Shown: piece by piece, positions 5,654 to 6,258 of the stretch
Numbering within the stretch: the stretch's first letter is position 1
How the letters are laid out: every line of letters begins with the position of its first letter
Source: Planctomycetota bacterium
GTDB taxonomy: Bacteria > Planctomycetota > Brocadiia > SM23-32
Assembly: GCA_030604585.1 (NCBI GenBank)
Contig: JAUVVP010000128.1
Span: forward strand, 1 to 6,258
Length of the DNA stretch: 6,258 nt
Reading direction: 5' to 3'
Notes under the pieces: generated by a model
Told to the model about the DNA's origin: nothing
The model's database searches: none
What the model saw: the letters and a program-made list of their open reading frames with translations, nothing else
Program-made: the position numbers and the translations under genes

Positions 5654-6258
5654 CTATCGCCAGGGGGTGGTCCGGAGCAACTCCCGCATCGCCCCGAAGA
5701 CGTAGTCCATGACGGCGTCGTCCACCACCAGGGGGTGTTTCATCAGCACGGTCCTGTGCCCGGCATGGTAGGCGTGGACCCGCAGCCAGAGCCCCCGCTG
5801 CACGGCCGCCTGGTGAAAGCCGAGGGCGTCCTCTCGCGCGCGGAACTTCAGGCCGCTGAGCAGTCCGATGCCGTTGGTCTGCTGGATAAGCTCGGGGAAC
5901 TCCTCGCTCAGGGCGCAGAGACCGGCGTGGTGCTTATCGGCCAGCCGGCCCATGCGGTCGCGTCCCCGTTCGATCAGCTCCACGTTGCAGAGGCCGACAA
6001 AGGCGGCCAGGGAGGCGTTTCCGTTCGTGCTGATCGCGTCGTACTGTTCGAGGATGTCGAGCTCGCGGCGGTATATCAGCCCGGACAGGGGATGAAAGCC
6101 GGCCGTCATGCCCTTGCCCACGACAACAAAGTCGGGCTCCAGGGCCAGGCGCCGGAACAAGAAGACCTCCGGATACCAGAAGCAGGTCTGGATCTCGTCC
6201 ATAACCATCAGGGCCCCATTCCGGGTGCAGAGCCGGCGGGCGAGGTGCAGGTAGTCCC
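5654..6258 (-). CDS. Class III PLP-dependent aminotransferase, C-terminal part (5' end beyond right edge)
   Basis: The last 200 residues of a fold-type I aminotransferase, about half of the usual 420-450. The frame is open to the right edge, so the start lies outside; internal Met codons near 6208 are not starts, because the preceding residues (YLHLARRLCTRNGALMV) are the family's helix and strand. D20 of the visible part (VMDEIQT) should bind the pyridine nitrogen of PLP. K48 in VVVGKGMTAGFHPLSG is the Schiff-base lysine, and STNGNASLAA (76-85) is the phosphate-contact and dimer segment usually written TfsGNPlaaA. The segment after DEIQT reads CFWYPE instead of the common GFGRTG, which suggests an uncommon subfamily. 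The ending LMKHPLVVDDAVMDYVF fits the C-terminal domain. Relatives act on GABA, ornithine, glutamate-1-semialdehyde or amino sugars; which applies cannot be told. The 172-base repeat-bearing gap leaves its membership in the downstream operon uncertain. Confidence 0.9.
   Translation of the reverse strand, partial: DYLHLARRLCTRNGALMVMDEIQTCFWYPEVFLFRRLALEPDFVVVGKGMTAGFHPLSGLIYRRELDILEQYDAISTNGNASLAAFVGLCNVELIERGRDRMGRLADKHHAGLCALSEEFPELIQQTNGIGLLSGLKFRAREDALGFHQAAVQRGLWLRVHAYHAGHRTVLMKHPLVVDDAVMDYVFGAMRELLRTTPWR

Overview
The window is GC-rich bacterial DNA in which every supported gene lies on the minus strand, so transcription runs from right to left. It looks like part of a carbohydrate-catabolism locus. 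Two Gfo/Idh/MocA dehydrogenases, an L-arabinose/L-fucose-type isomerase and an FGGY sugar kinase, together with an amidohydrolase, suggest a saprophytic bacterium. Such gene sets, and the dispersed palindromic repeats seen here, are common in uncultured Planctomycetota, Lentisphaerota, Hydrogenedentota or Armatimonadota, but the lineage is an inference from memory and no marker gene is present.

Layout in transcription order: (1) the C-terminal part of a class III PLP aminotransferase, cut by the right edge (6258-5654). (2) A 172-base gap with an imperfect inverted repeat (5533-5623). (3) A complete Gfo/Idh/MocA oxidoreductase (5481-4336). (4) A sugar isomerase of the arabinose/fucose isomerase fold (4310-2898). 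(5) An FGGY kinase (2894-1428). (6) A TIM-barrel amidohydrolase of the Amidohydro-rel_2 type (1431-322), starting on a GTG that overlaps the kinase stop by four bases. (7) A palindromic repeat (about 296-401) that supplies the last codons and the stop of the amidohydrolase. (8) The N-terminal part of a second Gfo/Idh/MocA oxidoreductase, starting on GTG at 281 and cut by the left edge.

Genes 3 to 6 are separated by 25, 3 and -4 bases, and each has a recognisable ribosome binding site, so they almost certainly form one operon. Gene 8 probably belonged to it before the palindrome arrived. A reasonable reading is that a dehydrogenase oxidises or epimerises a sugar or polyol, the isomerase makes a ketose, the kinase phosphorylates it, and the amidohydrolase opens a lactone or cleaves a C-N or C-C bond. 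The substrate is unknown. No aldolase, epimerase, transporter or regulator is visible.

The most interesting structural feature is the palindromic element at the 3' end of the amidohydrolase. It has 27-base perfect arms, an 8-base tandem duplication in one arm, and a T run on the operon's downstream side. It replaces the normal C-terminus and sits directly upstream of the next gene's ribosome binding site. No RNA genes, CRISPR array, transposase or convincing promoter was found.
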